A stretch of 64,000 nt of DNA from Eulemur rufifrons (GCF_041146395.1 NC_091006.1:5772001-5836000), one strand, 5' to 3'; numbered from the stretch's first letter, positions 1 through 24,117 are shown. Numbers and translations: made by a program. Notes: a model not told the origin generated them from the letters alone.

Positions 1-151
1 AAATAAGAGAGAAATGGGCTTTCTTTGGCTTTGGGCATAGTTCTTGAAATCTATATAGGAAAGAACCTTAGGTCTCTTTTCCTATCATAATACTATTTGT
101 GATAGCATTTCAAGATTCATTACCTAAAATTACTCTTAAAAAAAGAAAAAC

Positions 152-294
<143 letters not shown>

Positions 295-506
295 TCAAGA
301 AATCCTTAAAAAACACATACTGAAATATTCACATTAGTTTTTATTGTATAAGTGTATTATGGATGATTTGTATCTTTTATGTTTTTTATTTTCAAAGTTT
401 CCCAGATAATATTAATTTTTATAAGGAAATTACTAAAGAACATGATTTGTGTCACTTCCTTTTTTTCTCCTATATTGTAAGACTTAAAATTTCACGTGTG
501 GTCTTA

Positions 507-940
507 ATGTATTTGAGCCTCACAGGGTCCCAAAGTCCTAACCATGATTCCCCTGCTCTCCCCAGATATGCCCCCCCCACCCAGCAAGAAAAGCGCCCAA
601 CCAGTTAGTTCCCTAGTTCCCTTGTTAACCACACCAGCTGATCCTCAACCTAATGGGGTTCACCTCCCTGCCAGCCCATGAAACCAATGAAACAAGACAC
701 GCACATTCTCCTATGGCAACCAGGGGACAGCTTATCTTACTACAAAGCCTGCCTCTCACAGGCTGATTTACTCAGCTCCCGAGTGCAACCGCCCTGCAAT
801 GTGTGCTGTCTTTTTCCCCTTGGGATATGAGTATACATGACTAATAAATTGCTGTCAATCTCATCTATCCAGTATCTGGATGTCATGTATTCAGACATCT
901 CTAGAACTATAGGGCAAGACTCCTTCCATCAAAACCAGGT
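507..940 (+). repeat. probable solo LTR remnant
   Basis: A C-rich block of about 430 bp ends in a polyadenylation-like region with AATAAA at 843-848, and the sequence after it resembles the R/U5 part of ERV1-type LTRs. No internal retroviral genes flank it. The family is not identified and the ends are approximate. Confidence 0.4.
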
Positions 941-2609
941 AAAGAGGAGGTGGGTAAAACACTATCCTCATTTTTACTGCCATTTCAGAGCTTTCAGTAT
1001 CTAGTGCATGATTTATAAAACTCAAACTTCAAACACAGGCACTAATCATGTTGTCAGCCTAAGTCTAGTTTTTATGCATTGCCTAAAGTTGAGCTTCTCA
1101 AAATAATCTTAGAAATATGTCTGTGATTGAAATGTTATTTTGCTGAGCCTATAATCCTAAAGGGAATATTATTTTGTATTGTCCTATTTGTAAAAGAGAT
1201 CAGGCAAAAATTAAAAGTGTGGAATCTCTATTGAGCCTTGATTCATAGGGAAAAGGACTCTTTGAGATGATTTTTCAGGTTGAGAGAAAAATGGACCATT
1301 GGAGTAAGAAGAACTGAGAGTCAGAATGATTTCTGATGGTTCTGGAAACAGACACACATTGCTATGAATATGTAAAATGGTATAGTCATGATAAGGAGAA
1401 ATTTGTCAACATCACAAGTTAAAATGCACATAGGAAATCCACTTTTGAGAATTTAGCTTATAAACAAAAGTAAAAATATGCAAACTGATGTTTATGCAGG
1501 GATATTGGAGCATTCCTTTTAAGAAAACATTGGAAAGTCCTTACTATACAGTAGCAGAATACGTGTTTCTTAAACTAGGGTGCAGCCAGACTATATGGCC
1601 TTTGACAGTTGTTGAAAATGACACTCTTTATGTACTAATTTGGAACCATGTTTGAAGAAAAAGAAATATATACTTATATATATGAGTGTAACATATGTAT
1701 AAAATTGTATATGGATATACATATATATGTGTATATAGGTGTGTGTATATCTGTGCATATTTGTATATGAAAATATCTTCTCTGGAAAGATATACACTGA
1801 AATCAAAATCTTGACTCCAAGATGTGCTTTACTGTATGACTGGGATACATGGGAAAGAAAGGCTGCTTATCTTTTTACTTAAACCTTTTTATACCTTTTC
1901 AATTGTTATCCTATATATTCATTACATATTTAAAATATGTAATAAAGCTGATAACTAAAACATAGGCATCCTTTGATGAGTAACTCTACATTTCCCATTT
2001 GCTCAATGTTCTCATCAATCTAAATACATATGGACACAACCTTGATTCTTCTGACAGCACCTTCGTCCCAGATTTTGAGCCTTTGGCCATAATTTGTCTT
2101 CACTGTCCTGGGATCTCATGACCAGGCATTACCAATGAAAGATGTTTTGTAATCCATGGGCTTTAGAATGTAGCAAAGCATACCCATGCAAAATATAGCA
2201 GAAAGGGATGAAAACATTTGCTGTGACAAGCTTATTTCTGGTGGGCATAATATAAAATGTGAAAAAAAGTTTTTTTCATTTTTTCCAATTTGCAAATAAC
2301 TCCTACAATCAAGTGATTTTAAAAAGGACCCGAATTCACTCTCTTGTTTTCTACAATGAGAATACATTATACAAGTGTCACTTTAGCTTAGAAACACGGC
2401 TTTGTCACCAACAGTATAACTTTGGACACGTTATGTAACCTCTTCTGATCTCAGAATTCCAAATCTAAAATGGAAAAAAATCAAGCACCTGGGGCATTCC
2501 AGGTAGAATGAGCATTTAAAGAACGGAATACACACAGCTGCACATACATACAAATATACAGAATGGTAAATTATGAACGCACCGTCAGGAGCTTATACCG
2601 ACTCAAGCA
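941..2609. other. AT-rich intergenic stretch, no gene seen
   Basis: No exon-like open frame or splice signals stand out. A degenerate (TA/TG)n microsatellite lies at about 1665-1770 (tatatatatgagtgtaacat and relatives). Short open frames here have no recognisable composition. Confidence 0.6.
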
Positions 2610-3400
2610 CGCTTGCTCCAAGGCGGACCCTCACACACAGGCCTGAGGCCTTGGGAAAAAAGAGCTCCACAGTTCCCTTCTCAGACTACCCAGGGCGGGT
2701 TCCACCCAGGCTACCCTCCTCTCTTCTCTGAGAACGCGCTGAAACCACCCTTGGTCTCAGGTCAGGAGCGCCGGCAAGTGGGCGATCTGCGCCTGCGCAC
2801 TTCCAGGAGCGACTGCAACTCCCAGAAGTCTCCGGGACTTCGGCTGAGGGCGTGGTGGGCGGTTCCCACGGTCACGTGCAGCTTTTTCTCCCAGGCGTTT
2901 ACGACCCTGGACTTTATTTCTCGCTAGGGATTGCGGTCCTGGCTATTCTAGCTTGGACTGCGTTTCCCCCAGGCGACGGAGAAAACTTGAACCTTTTGCT
3001 CAGTTTCCGGCATCCCTGGTTGCGCGCTGCGCGTGCCCTGGTCCCACCTGAGGAAGAAGCCAGCGTGGGTCGCTGCGGGAAAGACTCTGCAGCCTGGACT
3101 GCAGCCCGCGCGGGCACCTGCGTGGCGGTGAGAGAGGGGGTGCGGGAGGAGCTCGGAGCGCGGAGGCGGCAGAGCTTGTCTATGCGCCATCCCAGGCCGT
3201 GGGTGCTGGAGCTGCAGAGCGGGTGGTCGTATCTCTGGGAGACAGGCGGGGAGGGGAGAGACGGTGCAGCGTGTGACGGGGCCGGGGCGTGCCTTTGTGA
3301 CCGTGGGTGCAGCTGTGAGATTGTGAGGTGCGTGGTTTGTGTGACCGGGACATAGGGAGCATGTCCTTAACGCGAGCGTGCGTTGCTTTGGCTCCATGGT
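2610..3400 (+). promoter_or_regulatory. CpG-rich promoter of the KRAB zinc-finger gene
   Basis: GC and CpG content rise sharply against AT-rich flanks. The block holds a near-NRF1 site (TGCGCCTGCGCA, 2788-2799), a ZNF143-like site (ACTGCAACTCCCAGAAGTC, 2812-2830) and an E-box CACGTG (2873-2878). KRAB zinc-finger genes commonly start in such islands, and this one lies 6 kb upstream of the first coding exon on the same strand. The exact start of transcription cannot be read from sequence alone. Confidence 0.7.
2900..3127 (+). other. candidate non-coding exon 1 of the KRAB-ZNF gene
   Basis: A strong donor (ggcg|GTGAGA, intron from 3128) closes the CpG-rich block. KRAB-ZNF genes normally have one short 5' untranslated exon in the island that splices to a small exon carrying the ATG, and such an exon exists at 9273-9291. 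The 5' edge is arbitrary. Inference from gene architecture. Confidence 0.45.
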
Positions 3401-7322
<3,922 letters not shown>

Positions 7323-8580
7323 TTAGGTTTTTAAGTATGAAGTGTCTGATTTCTTTAAGTACTAAGTTTGACGGTTGATATCTCTGACATTTCCCTTTGA
7401 CACTTATTGTTTTATGTTTATTGTGAAGGTACATCCTCATTCTTTCAAACGCATGGTTTGGCTTGTGATTATCTTTCAAATTTTTTTTTAAAGCAATTTT
7501 GGTGAAACCATGGATAAGTCAAAAATTTGTGCTATTTTCAAATATGAGTTCCGTTGTGGAACCAATGGTGCGCAGACAGCTCAAAATATCAACAAAGTGT
7601 TTGGGAAGGATGTGGCTAATAAACGTACAGTACGTGGACAGTTTCATTTTGGTAATTTTAATCTTGAAAATGAGCCACGTGGGCCACCTGAGATCAAGGT
7701 GGATAATAATGAGCCGAAAGCTGTAGGGGAAGCGAATCCATCTCAACCTATGCATGAATCAGCAGCAAGGTCTGACATTACTATTCTAACAATATCAGAC
7801 CATTTGAAATAAATCAGCAAGGTAAAGGCTGGATAGATGGATACTGCATGAATTAAATGAGCGTCAGAAGAGAAATCGCCTCGAAACTTGCCTTTCTTTC
7901 TTATCACAACATAAAGGCAAATCATTTCTACAACATATTGTTAAGTGTGATGAAAAATGGATTCTTTTTGACAATTGCAAGCATTCGGCACAAAAGTTGG
8001 ATAAAGATCAAGTGTCAAAACACAATCCAAAACTGAATATTCATCAGAAAAAGCTAATGGTGTCTGTTTGGTGGTCCAGTGCTGGTATTAACCACTACAG
8101 CTTCATGAAACCTGGTCAGTCGATTACAGCAGACCTCTACTGCAGACAATTGGACGAAATGATGAGGCTGCTTAAGCAGCCGAGATTGGTCAATAGAGAT
8201 AGACCAATCCTCTTGCAGGATAACACTGGACCACATGTTGTGAACAAAGAACACTGCTCAAACTATAGAGGCTGGACTTGGAAGCTCTCTGACATCCACC
8301 AGACTTTGCACCAACTGACTACCACTTCTTCTAGGCTTTGGACCACTTCTTGCAAGGAAAAATATTCAATTCTCAACAAGCTGTGGAAAATGCCTTTTGC
8401 AATTTCATCGCCACTCGCTCTCCAGGCTTCTTTGCTGCTGTTGTAAACAAGCTATCGTTAAGATAGCAAAATTGTGTCAGTAGTTTAGGTGCATTACTTT
8501 GATTAATTATACTTCTTGTTTGAGATATAATAAACCAAACTTTTGATTCAAATTTGGACATTTCATATTTAATGACCTCA
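7323..8580 (+). mobile_element. mariner (Tc1/mariner) element with degraded transposase
   Basis: The terminal inverted repeats are visible: the left end (ttaggtttttaagtatgaag) matches the reverse complement of the right end (tgaggtcattaaatatgaaa) at most positions. Each end abuts TA, the family's target site. The 1258-bp length suits mariner. A transposase starts at ATG 7510 with a recognisable helix-turn-helix N-terminus, but stops at 7812. The catalytic part continues in other frames: a DEKW block near 7952, LLQDN near 8213, and a TDYHFF block near 8316, consistent with the D,D34D triad. Several stops and frameshifts make it inactive. It resembles the Hsmar1/SETMAR lineage, but the exact family is not certain. 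Confidence 0.9.
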
Positions 8581-9272
8581 TATTTATATGTTTTACAACA
8601 GTATATTAGTCAACCTGATTTTTCCATTGACAGTATATCTGAAATGTTCCTTATATCTTTAAATATTTTTCACAACTTCACATTTGATGTTTACTTTGGA
8701 TTCTAGCATGATGATGATCTATCATATATTTAACTAGTAAGCTCTGTTGGAGTTGAAATACTCAACACTACCTTTCCATCTCCAGTGTCTTAACTAACTT
8801 CACTCAATTCCAAAGCCAAAGAGGTTCTGGTTTGGATAAGGTGGGCTCTGTTCATTGTTAGAAGGTGGGCATGCAAGGAAGATCTACTCAGAGCAGAACT
8901 CTCTTTCCAATCTCAGGTCTACATCTACCTCACCAAAATGACACAGGGGCCAGAAAACTTCCTGATAACATATCTCAGTTTGTCTTTGATACAGAAATGC
9001 CTCTGTTTTATGACTTTGTTGCCAGCAGAGACTCCCATGATTTGGGGGAGGAAATGAATTTATCCAGCACCCTAATCTGCCCAAATTGCGTATGATGGGA
9101 AATAATTTGGAACCTAGAATGGAAGAGCATAACAGCAATATTAAATAACTTAAGTTCTGTCAGGAACACTAAAGCAAAACTGGTCTCAAGGTCTTTCTCT
9201 TTTCCCAGCTCTGGCTTTCTGGATCTGTGCTTTTCTGGTAGAGGAGCCCTGAGGACTGATCTACTCTTGCAG
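8581..9272 (+). other. intron 1 sequence before the ATG exon
   Basis: No coding signal seen. The last 20 bases before 9273 form the polypyrimidine tract and AG acceptor of the first coding exon. Confidence 0.5.
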
Positions 9273-9282
9273 GTCTAAAACC

Positions 9283-9291
<9 letters not shown>
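9273..9291 (+). other. KRAB-ZNF first coding exon (start codon exon)
   Basis: Acceptor ctcttgcag precedes 9273. The exon carries accATGGCCCAT and is followed directly by donor GTAAGT at 9292. The A at -3 and G at +4 give a strong Kozak context. A tiny exon coding MA(H/Y) in phase 0 is usual in this gene family and joins in frame to the KRAB-A exon. Confidence 0.85.
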
Positions 9292-15890
<6,599 letters not shown>

Positions 15891-15942
15891 AAAGAATTTG
15901 GGAATGCTTTTAGACATGGTTCAGCTCTTACAAAGCATTAAA
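15891..15942 (+). pseudogene. decayed extra zinc finger in frame after the stop
   Basis: Read in the same frame directly after the TGA, the sequence gives KEFGNAFRHGSALTKH and then TAA, the second half of a C2H2 finger with its Cys gone. A linker-like ggtgagac follows near 15954. The ancestral array was therefore longer and the present stop truncates it. Confidence 0.75.
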
Positions 15943-17229
15943 TAATTTTTATTGGTGAGACCTCTTCAGAACATAAATAATATTTCAAGATTTTTAGTTA
16001 TGATCCAAATGTTAATATCCAGAGAATTTACATTTTTATATGACGTAAGAAATCCTTTATTGGGATTTTTCTATTTATGGATTGTTAGAATATTTACATT
16101 AGAGGAAAATTCAGAGAATGTAGGCATGCCCTTGTTTTATGTACTTTATTTATAAAATGTCTTCCAGCCCTAATCAGTAATTGTTAGACTTCCAAAAACA
16201 TACCACAGAAAACCCCTGTTGATCTAACAAATGTGGAAGAACCATCACGATTGCCATTCCATTCCTTACAGCATGGATGTCATTGGGCAAGATATTTATC
16301 TTTCTGGGAGTCTTCTTCTAATGATGATAATAATACCTACATTATAGTACTGTTAATTGAAATGTAGAAAATTTGGAAAGCTATCTTGCACATAGTCTCT
16401 GATAAGTACTAGATACTATTTTTAATATTATCCTATTTATCTTAATATTAGTGAATTACTGTGAGATAATGTCCATATAGGTATAATGAACTTAGAAAGG
16501 CTTCATATAGTTACTTATGCCTTTTTGAGTTTTAAGTAATTCTTTCTGATTAAAATCTAGTAGAATGTAAAAAAAAAAAAAAAAAAAAGAGGATTTAAAA
16601 CATGCATTTTATTTGAGCACTGCCATGTTCATTTGTTTACATATTATGTGACTGATTTCACGCTACTCTAGAATAGTTGAGTAGTTATACCAGAGACCTT
16701 ATGGCCCACAAAGCCTAAACTGTTTACTATCTTGTTTTTCACCACCGCCACCAACAAAAAGACTGCCAACTTCTGGTTTAGAATAGTATCCCCACAATTT
16801 TTTCATGACTTTGGATTTTTGAAGAGTATACAATAGTTATTTCACATTCCTGGACTTTTAACATTATTTTCATGTGGATCATTTATCTTGTTCTTCTATC
16901 ACTAATAGTTCCAGTAAATCTGAAGCTAAAGCAAGAAGTTCAACTGAGTAGATGTTGTGTACATTAAAAAACATAAATGTTTTCCCAGTATTAATGATGC
17001 TAGATGTTATCAGTTGGTTAGACAGGTGACTGCTAGATTTCTCCATTATATAATAGAAATCCATTTTACAGTTTTTACTCTGCATGGTAACATTTTGTCA
17101 CCTGCTTTTTGAAATTTATAATCTGATGTAAAAGTCATAAATTAAATAGAAAATTAATATTGAAATTAGGGCCTGTTCAGAAAGAAATGATAATGAATTG
17201 CCTGTATAGCAACTCAGATTTTTTCCAAA
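15943..17229 (+). other. 3' flank of the KRAB-ZNF gene, no gene seen
   Basis: AT-rich 3' UTR and intergenic DNA. A 20-base A run lies at about 16569-16588. I saw no unambiguous polyadenylation signal close to the stop. Confidence 0.5.
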
Positions 17230-17565
17230 TGCTATTTCATTTACTGTTGCTGTAGTTATATACCATGTACTTATTCTCCTTTAATTTATTGACACTGATA
17301 GATTTCTTGAGTTTTAAACATCCCTGGAATAAACCCTGGTTATCCATGGTATATTACTCTTTAGATACCTATTCAATTTTATTAGTTAATATTTACTTAG
17401 AATACTTGCATCTATGTTTGTATGTGAGATTGTATTCTAATTTCATTTTGTATTATATTTTTTACATTTGATATTTCAATTATCAATTCTTTAAAAATGA
17501 GGTAGAACTTGTCTTTGAAAACTTACAGAGTTCTATGTATCTGTTGATTTGTTCTGTTTTCAGTG
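17230..17565 (-). repeat. L1 ORF2 fragment, antisense, old
   Basis: Phrases such as catccctggaataaaccctg, followed by ctgttgatttgttctgtttt, correspond to reverse-complemented L1 ORF2 reverse-transcriptase sequence. It is heavily diverged and its edges are approximate. Confidence 0.6.
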
Positions 17566-18484
17566 TTAGATTTTTAATCACCTTAAAGGAAACACCTTTT
17601 TTATATGAGCCCCTAAGTAAAAGTCAAGCATCCTTTGTTTTTGGTAATACTTCTTGGGATACTTGAGCTCTTCTGGAAGTGCATAAAATGCAGTTTGGCT
17701 GCTTAAAATGTTTTGATACTTCTCAGCAACCACATTAGCATTGACAGATTCTTTCATGTCTGAGTTTTTAGTATTAATAGTAAATATTTAGCAATATTCA
17801 CTAATTAGACATTCTCACTAATTTAGGAATATTTAATATGTAGAAATACTAATACTTATCTTTGTTTAAATCCAAGTTTTAATGTTTTAATCTATCAATT
17901 AGTATTTCACTAAACATTCAACAATCAGTATTCCCTATTCTATTTAGACAACTAATACACCAAATCTTAAAGATTTATCAAACTAAATATCTCTACTTAT
18001 TGATCAGTTGCAAACCTAAGCTCTTTGAACATCTGTTGACAATCAGAAATGTAATATATTATTCTTAAAAGTCAACTAAAATCTATTATATTAGAGACAA
18101 CATTGACAGATTTGAGGTGTTTACAAAACTGATCAGTAAATTTATAATAATTTGCTTTTCAAATGTATTATTAATACATAAATCAGCTATAAATTCAGTT
18201 TCTTCTTTATAGTTCTGCTTCTGGAACTGTAAAAAGATTGGTAAAACTGGTGTTTAATAAAAACAAATTTCCTCCTCTTCCTGCTGTATCAGCAACTTAT
18301 AATAAATAAAGTGGTTATAATAGGTTTCCTCAAAATAAACATGACATAGTTGGGTACATCCTTTATACATTTTATTTTTCTCCCTTCTAGAAATATATGG
18401 GATAGCTGAGGAGGTATTTGGTCGAGAGGGAATTACCTCATGTATTGGTGTATGTTTTAAGGCTTTAGACTTATTCAACATATT
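17566..18484. other. AT-rich intergenic stretch
   Basis: No gene, splice pattern or named repeat recognised. Confidence 0.5.
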
Positions 18485-19060
18485 CTGAACTTGCAGACCT
18501 CTTCTCTGGGCTCTGGCTTCTCAATCACCTGAGCTCTGGCTTCTCTCCCCTGGATTTGAGGCCTCTCCTTTGGTCCTAGACACCTCTCTTTTCTCCTAAA
18601 CTCTTCCCCATTGTACTCTGGTTCTTAAGCCTCTAGGCAACTCTTCTCAGCCCTGGCTCCTCCTCCCAGGAGTCCCTGACTCCTCCAACATTAAAATCTG
18701 CTGCTTCTACTGGGTTCTCTTATACTTTCCCTGTGAACTGGATCTGTTCCAGGACTTGTTAGCTTCTCCACCTTGTCAGCTCCAGCTATTCCCCTGGGAC
18801 TCCCAGACTCTTCCCCTGAGATCTGACTTCTGCTCCAGGGTTTCTTAACAATACTCCTAGGCTTCTGATTTCCTGGGTTCCTTAGAATCTGTCACCTCCT
18901 TCAGGGATTTCCTATGCCCAAGTCTTCTAAGCCCCTCCTTCATGCTCTAATTCCTCTGTTGCTCTCGCAAGTTCTCTCCTTGAGCTCTGTCTCCTAGGCT
19001 ACCACAAACTCCCTTGAGGTGTCAGGCCCCTCCTCTAGTCTTTACTTCCTCTCCTATGTG
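18485..19060. repeat. CT-rich low-complexity block with repeated phrases
   Basis: About 575 bp are strongly pyrimidine-biased on the plus strand. Phrases such as gggctctggcttctc, gagctctggcttctc, ccctggctcctcctcccagg and gactcccagactcttcccct recur at irregular spacing. It looks like an old, decayed minisatellite-like expansion. Confidence 0.5.
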
Positions 19061-19099
19061 TCCAGTACACTGCAGTGGGCATAAACAGAATATCATTTG

Positions 19100-19500
19100 A
19101 GCCTCACAATGAGCCCCATTTTGCATACAGTAAAACAGGCTTAGAGAAGTGACATCACTGGCTCAAGATTACACATTAAATTGTAGAGCAGTTATTCAAA
19201 TCCTGCTTTAATTCTAGAACCCGTATTTTCACCCACACATTAAGTAGATACCAATTAGAAAGAGAACTATATTCTGGGACTGTGTTAAGCAGTTTGCTAA
19301 AGTAGGCATTATTATCACCATTTTACTTTGAGGAAACCAAAAACTAAGATCAAAGATCTAGTAAATGGCACAAGGACTGGAATGAGAATTCTTCTGAATT
19401 CAAAGTTGGCATTCTTAAGCACTATTTCACTCTATATGCCCGTAATGTAGATGAGAACACTGAGGCTTACAGATGATCAGGAACTTAGTCAAGATCAAAG
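19100..19500. repeat. MIR relics (two diverged copies)
   Basis: Two blocks carry the MIR core order: near 19110-19240 (cattttgcatacagtaaaac, cttagagaagtgacatcact) and near 19290-19440 (gcattattatcaccatttta ... gatctagtaaatggcacaag). Edges are uncertain. Confidence 0.5.
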
Positions 19501-19831
19501 TTTGTAACGGGGCAAAATTAATGGGCTTTCTCTGTTTCTCATATTAATTCTAAATAAATTAAAGTCCACGTGTTCCAGACACTCTCCCTCACAGACCCTC
19601 TAAGCCAGGGAAAGGAAATAATAGCCAAAAAGAAAGAGTGCTAGGACAGACTTTTTTGTACCAAAACGTGATCAGATACTGTCCCCTGCCCTCCAAAGGA
19701 TGTACCCCACTGACCAAAAAACTGTCCCCCTTAGGACAAAGGGTATCTGTTTTCTCTGGCCACTTTCCAGGGGATTCTAGACTTGAGGAGAAAGAGAAGC
19801 CAGAATAGTTGTTGCAAACAAGAAATGTCAC

Positions 19832-19837
19832 TTTATT
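19832..19837 (-). terminator. polyadenylation signal of the WDR87B-type pseudogene
   Basis: AATAAA on the minus strand, about 145 bp past the stop at 19981. Intact WDR87 has AATAAA at the matching place (39196-39201, about 140 bp past its stop), so the 3' ends of the two copies correspond. Confidence 0.6.
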
Positions 19838-19983
19838 CGGTACACATTAGCCGGTTTCTGGAGCTGAAAATGAGTCCTTATCTAGCTGCACCTCAAAGTG
19901 GGAAACAAGTAAAGAGGCTTAAAATCTGTGACCCAGGCTCATTTTCCAGCAGGATCCCAAAGTCCTAATATGAGGCCAAATCA

Positions 19984-20610
<627 letters not shown>

Positions 20611-20613
20611 TCA

Positions 20614-20955
<342 letters not shown>

Positions 20956-23780
20956 TCAGCTAAGAGATGCCAACTGAGAGCCTGCAGGGTTTGAGACCTC
21001 ACTGTAGCTGCTGGTAACACTGGTTCCGGGACAGAGAATGGCTCCAGCCGGTTCTCTTTTTCTTTTCTCCTAATTGGAGGGATCACTTTCAAGTGCACTG
21101 GACTCAAAACATCTTTATAAGATTGTAAAGTATCAATGTGACTTAACTCTAGGTTCTGCCTGAGGTGTTTAGCAATGACCTTAAGATTGGTCAGACGTAT
21201 CCATTTCATGTACCCTTTGAAGTAAAGTCTCTAAGAAGCTGGCTCAGTCGATGGAAACTGTCCCTGGAAAGCTGCTCTCCTGCTTCCAGCCTTACTAAGG
21301 CATTGTTAATCCAATCCTCATCTGAGAAGCTTACTTCTGAGGAGCCTGGCTTTTGTTGTCTCTTAGCTGGCATTTCAGGTGAAGAGGCAACAGATGGGCC
21401 AATGGCTGGGGCTGGAGCCGGGCCCTTAGTTTTCTCCATCACAGAATCGTAATGCTGCAAAAACCACTTCCTTCTGTCATCTTTAAGTCCATATCTAGGT
21501 TTCTGTGGTTCCATGATAATATCAGATAATTGGATCTGTGGCTTGTAGAGACCTTCTGGGATCTGGGTCTCTAAGCCTGTTTCCATAGCTTGTAAAAACA
21601 TATTCCTGGCTTTCTCCAAGAGTACATTCTGTTGTCTTCCCAATGAACTTGTCATGGAGTGTACTCCAAGAAGTTGACTGCCCTGTTTTTCTTCTAAATC
21701 TGAATGATCCTCTAAGACTTTCAAGGGCATTCATTCCCTCTCTTCCCAGGGCCTCCTGGAATGGTATTTTGGAGGGGCTCTTCCTAACTGTTGGCCACAT
21801 AACCTTGTCCGTAAGTCTGGAGTCTCTCTTTCCATCAAGCAAGCTCTCTTTCTTCAAAGATATTTCCCTTTTAACTGTACCCTTCCTTTCTTTAGCAAGA
21901 TCGTCACCTTCTATCATTAGCTTGGACAGGCCCACTTCTTCCTTTGAGAGCTCTACTTTGAATACTCTCTCCTCTTCTAAGAGCATTGCCTCCATAAGTC
22001 TGCTCTCCTTTTCCTTACTCAGGCTCTCCACATCCTTGTGCCTTTCCTCTTTCTCCTTCTCTTTTTTCTCCATCTTCTCTATTTCCTCCTCCTCTTCCTC
22101 ACTCAGGCTCTCCTCCTCCTCACTAAGGAACTCCTTCTCTTCCTTGCTCAAGCTCTCCTCCTCCTCCTCCTCCTCCTCCTCCTTGCTAAGGAGCTCCTTC
22201 TCTTCCTCATTTGGGCTCTCTTTTTCCTTCTTACTCAGCCTTTCTTTCTCCTTAATCAACATCTTTTCCTTTTTCCTTTTTTGAGTCCTTTTTGGGGATG
22301 ATCTCTCTTCCTCAGTTATTTCTATCTCTTCCAAAGGCACTGTACTCACTTCTCTAAGTACTCCAGCTGGAATCCTAAACAGTTGACTCTCTTTCATCCT
22401 GACATTATTTTCCCCTGGAACTAGCCTCTTTCACCTCAGAACTAATCTGTTTTTCCATATCCAGTTTCCTCATTGCCTGTATTCTTTCCTCTTTGGTTAT
22501 TTTCTTTTTTTTCCTTGTTAACATCACTCTCCTGGATCCTAATGTCATAGGCCAATTTCCTCTCTTCCTGGGACAATTTATCCTCTTCTTTCATTTCTTT
22601 CTCTTCTGGGGTTATTTTTTTCTGTCTCTTAATTATGCCAACTCCTTCCTTGGCTATTGCCATTTCTTTCTCAGCAGTATGACTCTCTTTCTTGGCCAGT
22701 TCACTATATTTTGGGGTCAGTCTCTTTTCCAGTCCCTTTTCCTCTTTTTCCTTGGCCTTTTCCTCTTTTTCCTGCAAGTGTTTCTTCATTTCACCAGCCT
22801 GTTGCTCCCCTTCTAGGGACAATTCCTCTTCTTCCCAGGCCTGTTGTGGTTCTTGCTCAACCTCTTTCTCCTCTTTCTGGGACCATTTCTCATCTTTTTC
22901 ACTCCATATTCTCTCTTCCAGGGCTAGTTTCTCTTTTTCCCAGGTCCATGGTTTTCTTTCCTCAGTTGCTTTTTCATCTTTCCCAATCTGTTTCTTCTCT
23001 TTTTTAGCTTGTTTGTCTTTTTCCATGGCCTGTTTCTCTTCTTCTGGGGATCCTTTCTCAATTTCTTCCATTATTTTCTCCTCTACTGGGACCAATTTCA
23101 TTTTTTCTCTGGGCTGTTGTTTTTTTCCCTCAGCTTCTTGCTCCACTTTTTGAGCCAACTTCTCCTCTTTCTGATCCCATCTCTTTTCTTCCTGGGCCCA
23201 CTTTTTTCCTTTCTGGGACTGTTTCTCTTTCTGTGACCATTTCTGTATTTCCCTCGCCTGTTCCTCCTTTTCTAGGTCCATGTCCTCTTTTTCCCAGGCT
23301 TTTTGTATCTTTTTCTTAGTTGCTTTCTCCTCTTTCTGGGCCATTCTCTCCTTTTTCCAAGACTTTCTTGCCTTTCCCCAGGGCAGTTGATCTTCTTGTG
23401 ACAATTTCTCCAGTTCTCTAATCTTTTCATCCTCTTCTAGGTCCAGTTTCTTTCTTTTCCAGGCTACCTGTTTATTCTTCTTGGCCTCTTTGTGAGCCTG
23501 CCTCTCTTTTTGTTCTTGTTTCTCCTTTTCATCCTGTTCCCCAACTTGTTTTTTTTCTTTTCTTGGATTTTTTTTTTTTTTATGGGCCTGTTTTCCCTCT
23601 TTTCCCAATGATTTCTTCCTTTTTCGGGCCAATATATTCTCTTGGCTGCCAAGCTCTTCCTTTCTAATACCTGTTTTCTCTCTTCCCCAGACAGTTCTTC
23701 CTCTTCTCTAAATAAATGATCCTGGGCCAATTTCCCCAGTTTCCAGGCCTCTTCCTCCTCTTCCTTAACATGTTTCTCCT

Positions 23781-24117
23781 GGCCGGGCGCGGTGGCTCAC
23801 GCCTGTAATCCTAGCACTCTGGGAGGCCGAGGCGGGTGGATTGCTCAAGGTCAGGAGTTCGAGACCAGCCTGAGCGAGACCCCGTCTCTACTAAAAATAG
23901 AAAGACATTATATGGACAACTAAAAATCTATATAGAAAAAATTAGCCGGGCATAGTGGCGCATGCCTGTAGTCCCAGCTACTCGGGAGGCTGAGGCAGTA
24001 GGATCGCTTAAGCCGAGGACTCTGAGGTTGCTGTGAGCTAAGCTGACGCCACGGCACTCACTCTAGCCTGGGCAACAAAGTGAGACTCTGTCTCAACAAA
24101 AAAAAAAAAAAAAAAAA
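23781..24117 (+). repeat. young Alu inserted in the WDR87B exon
   Basis: A full-length strepsirrhine Alu starting ggccgggcgcggtggctcac, with a long A tail and a perfect 14-bp target duplication aacatgtttctcct at 23767-23780 and 24118-24131. It splits the coiled-coil exon of the paralogue. It carries many CpGs, a sign of youth. Confidence 0.95.

Noticed and set aside
507..940. LTR-like block considered as part of an endogenous retrovirus
   Set aside because: No gag, pol or env remnants adjoin it, so at most it is a solitary LTR.
1591..1806. Minus-strand 71-codon frame rich in Tyr, His and Ile
   Set aside because: It comes from translation of a TA/TG microsatellite.
21643..23236. Plus-strand open frames rich in Ser/Phe/Leu over the WDR87B exon
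   Set aside because: Same effect as for WDR87: complements of GAA/AAG codon runs in the pseudogene.
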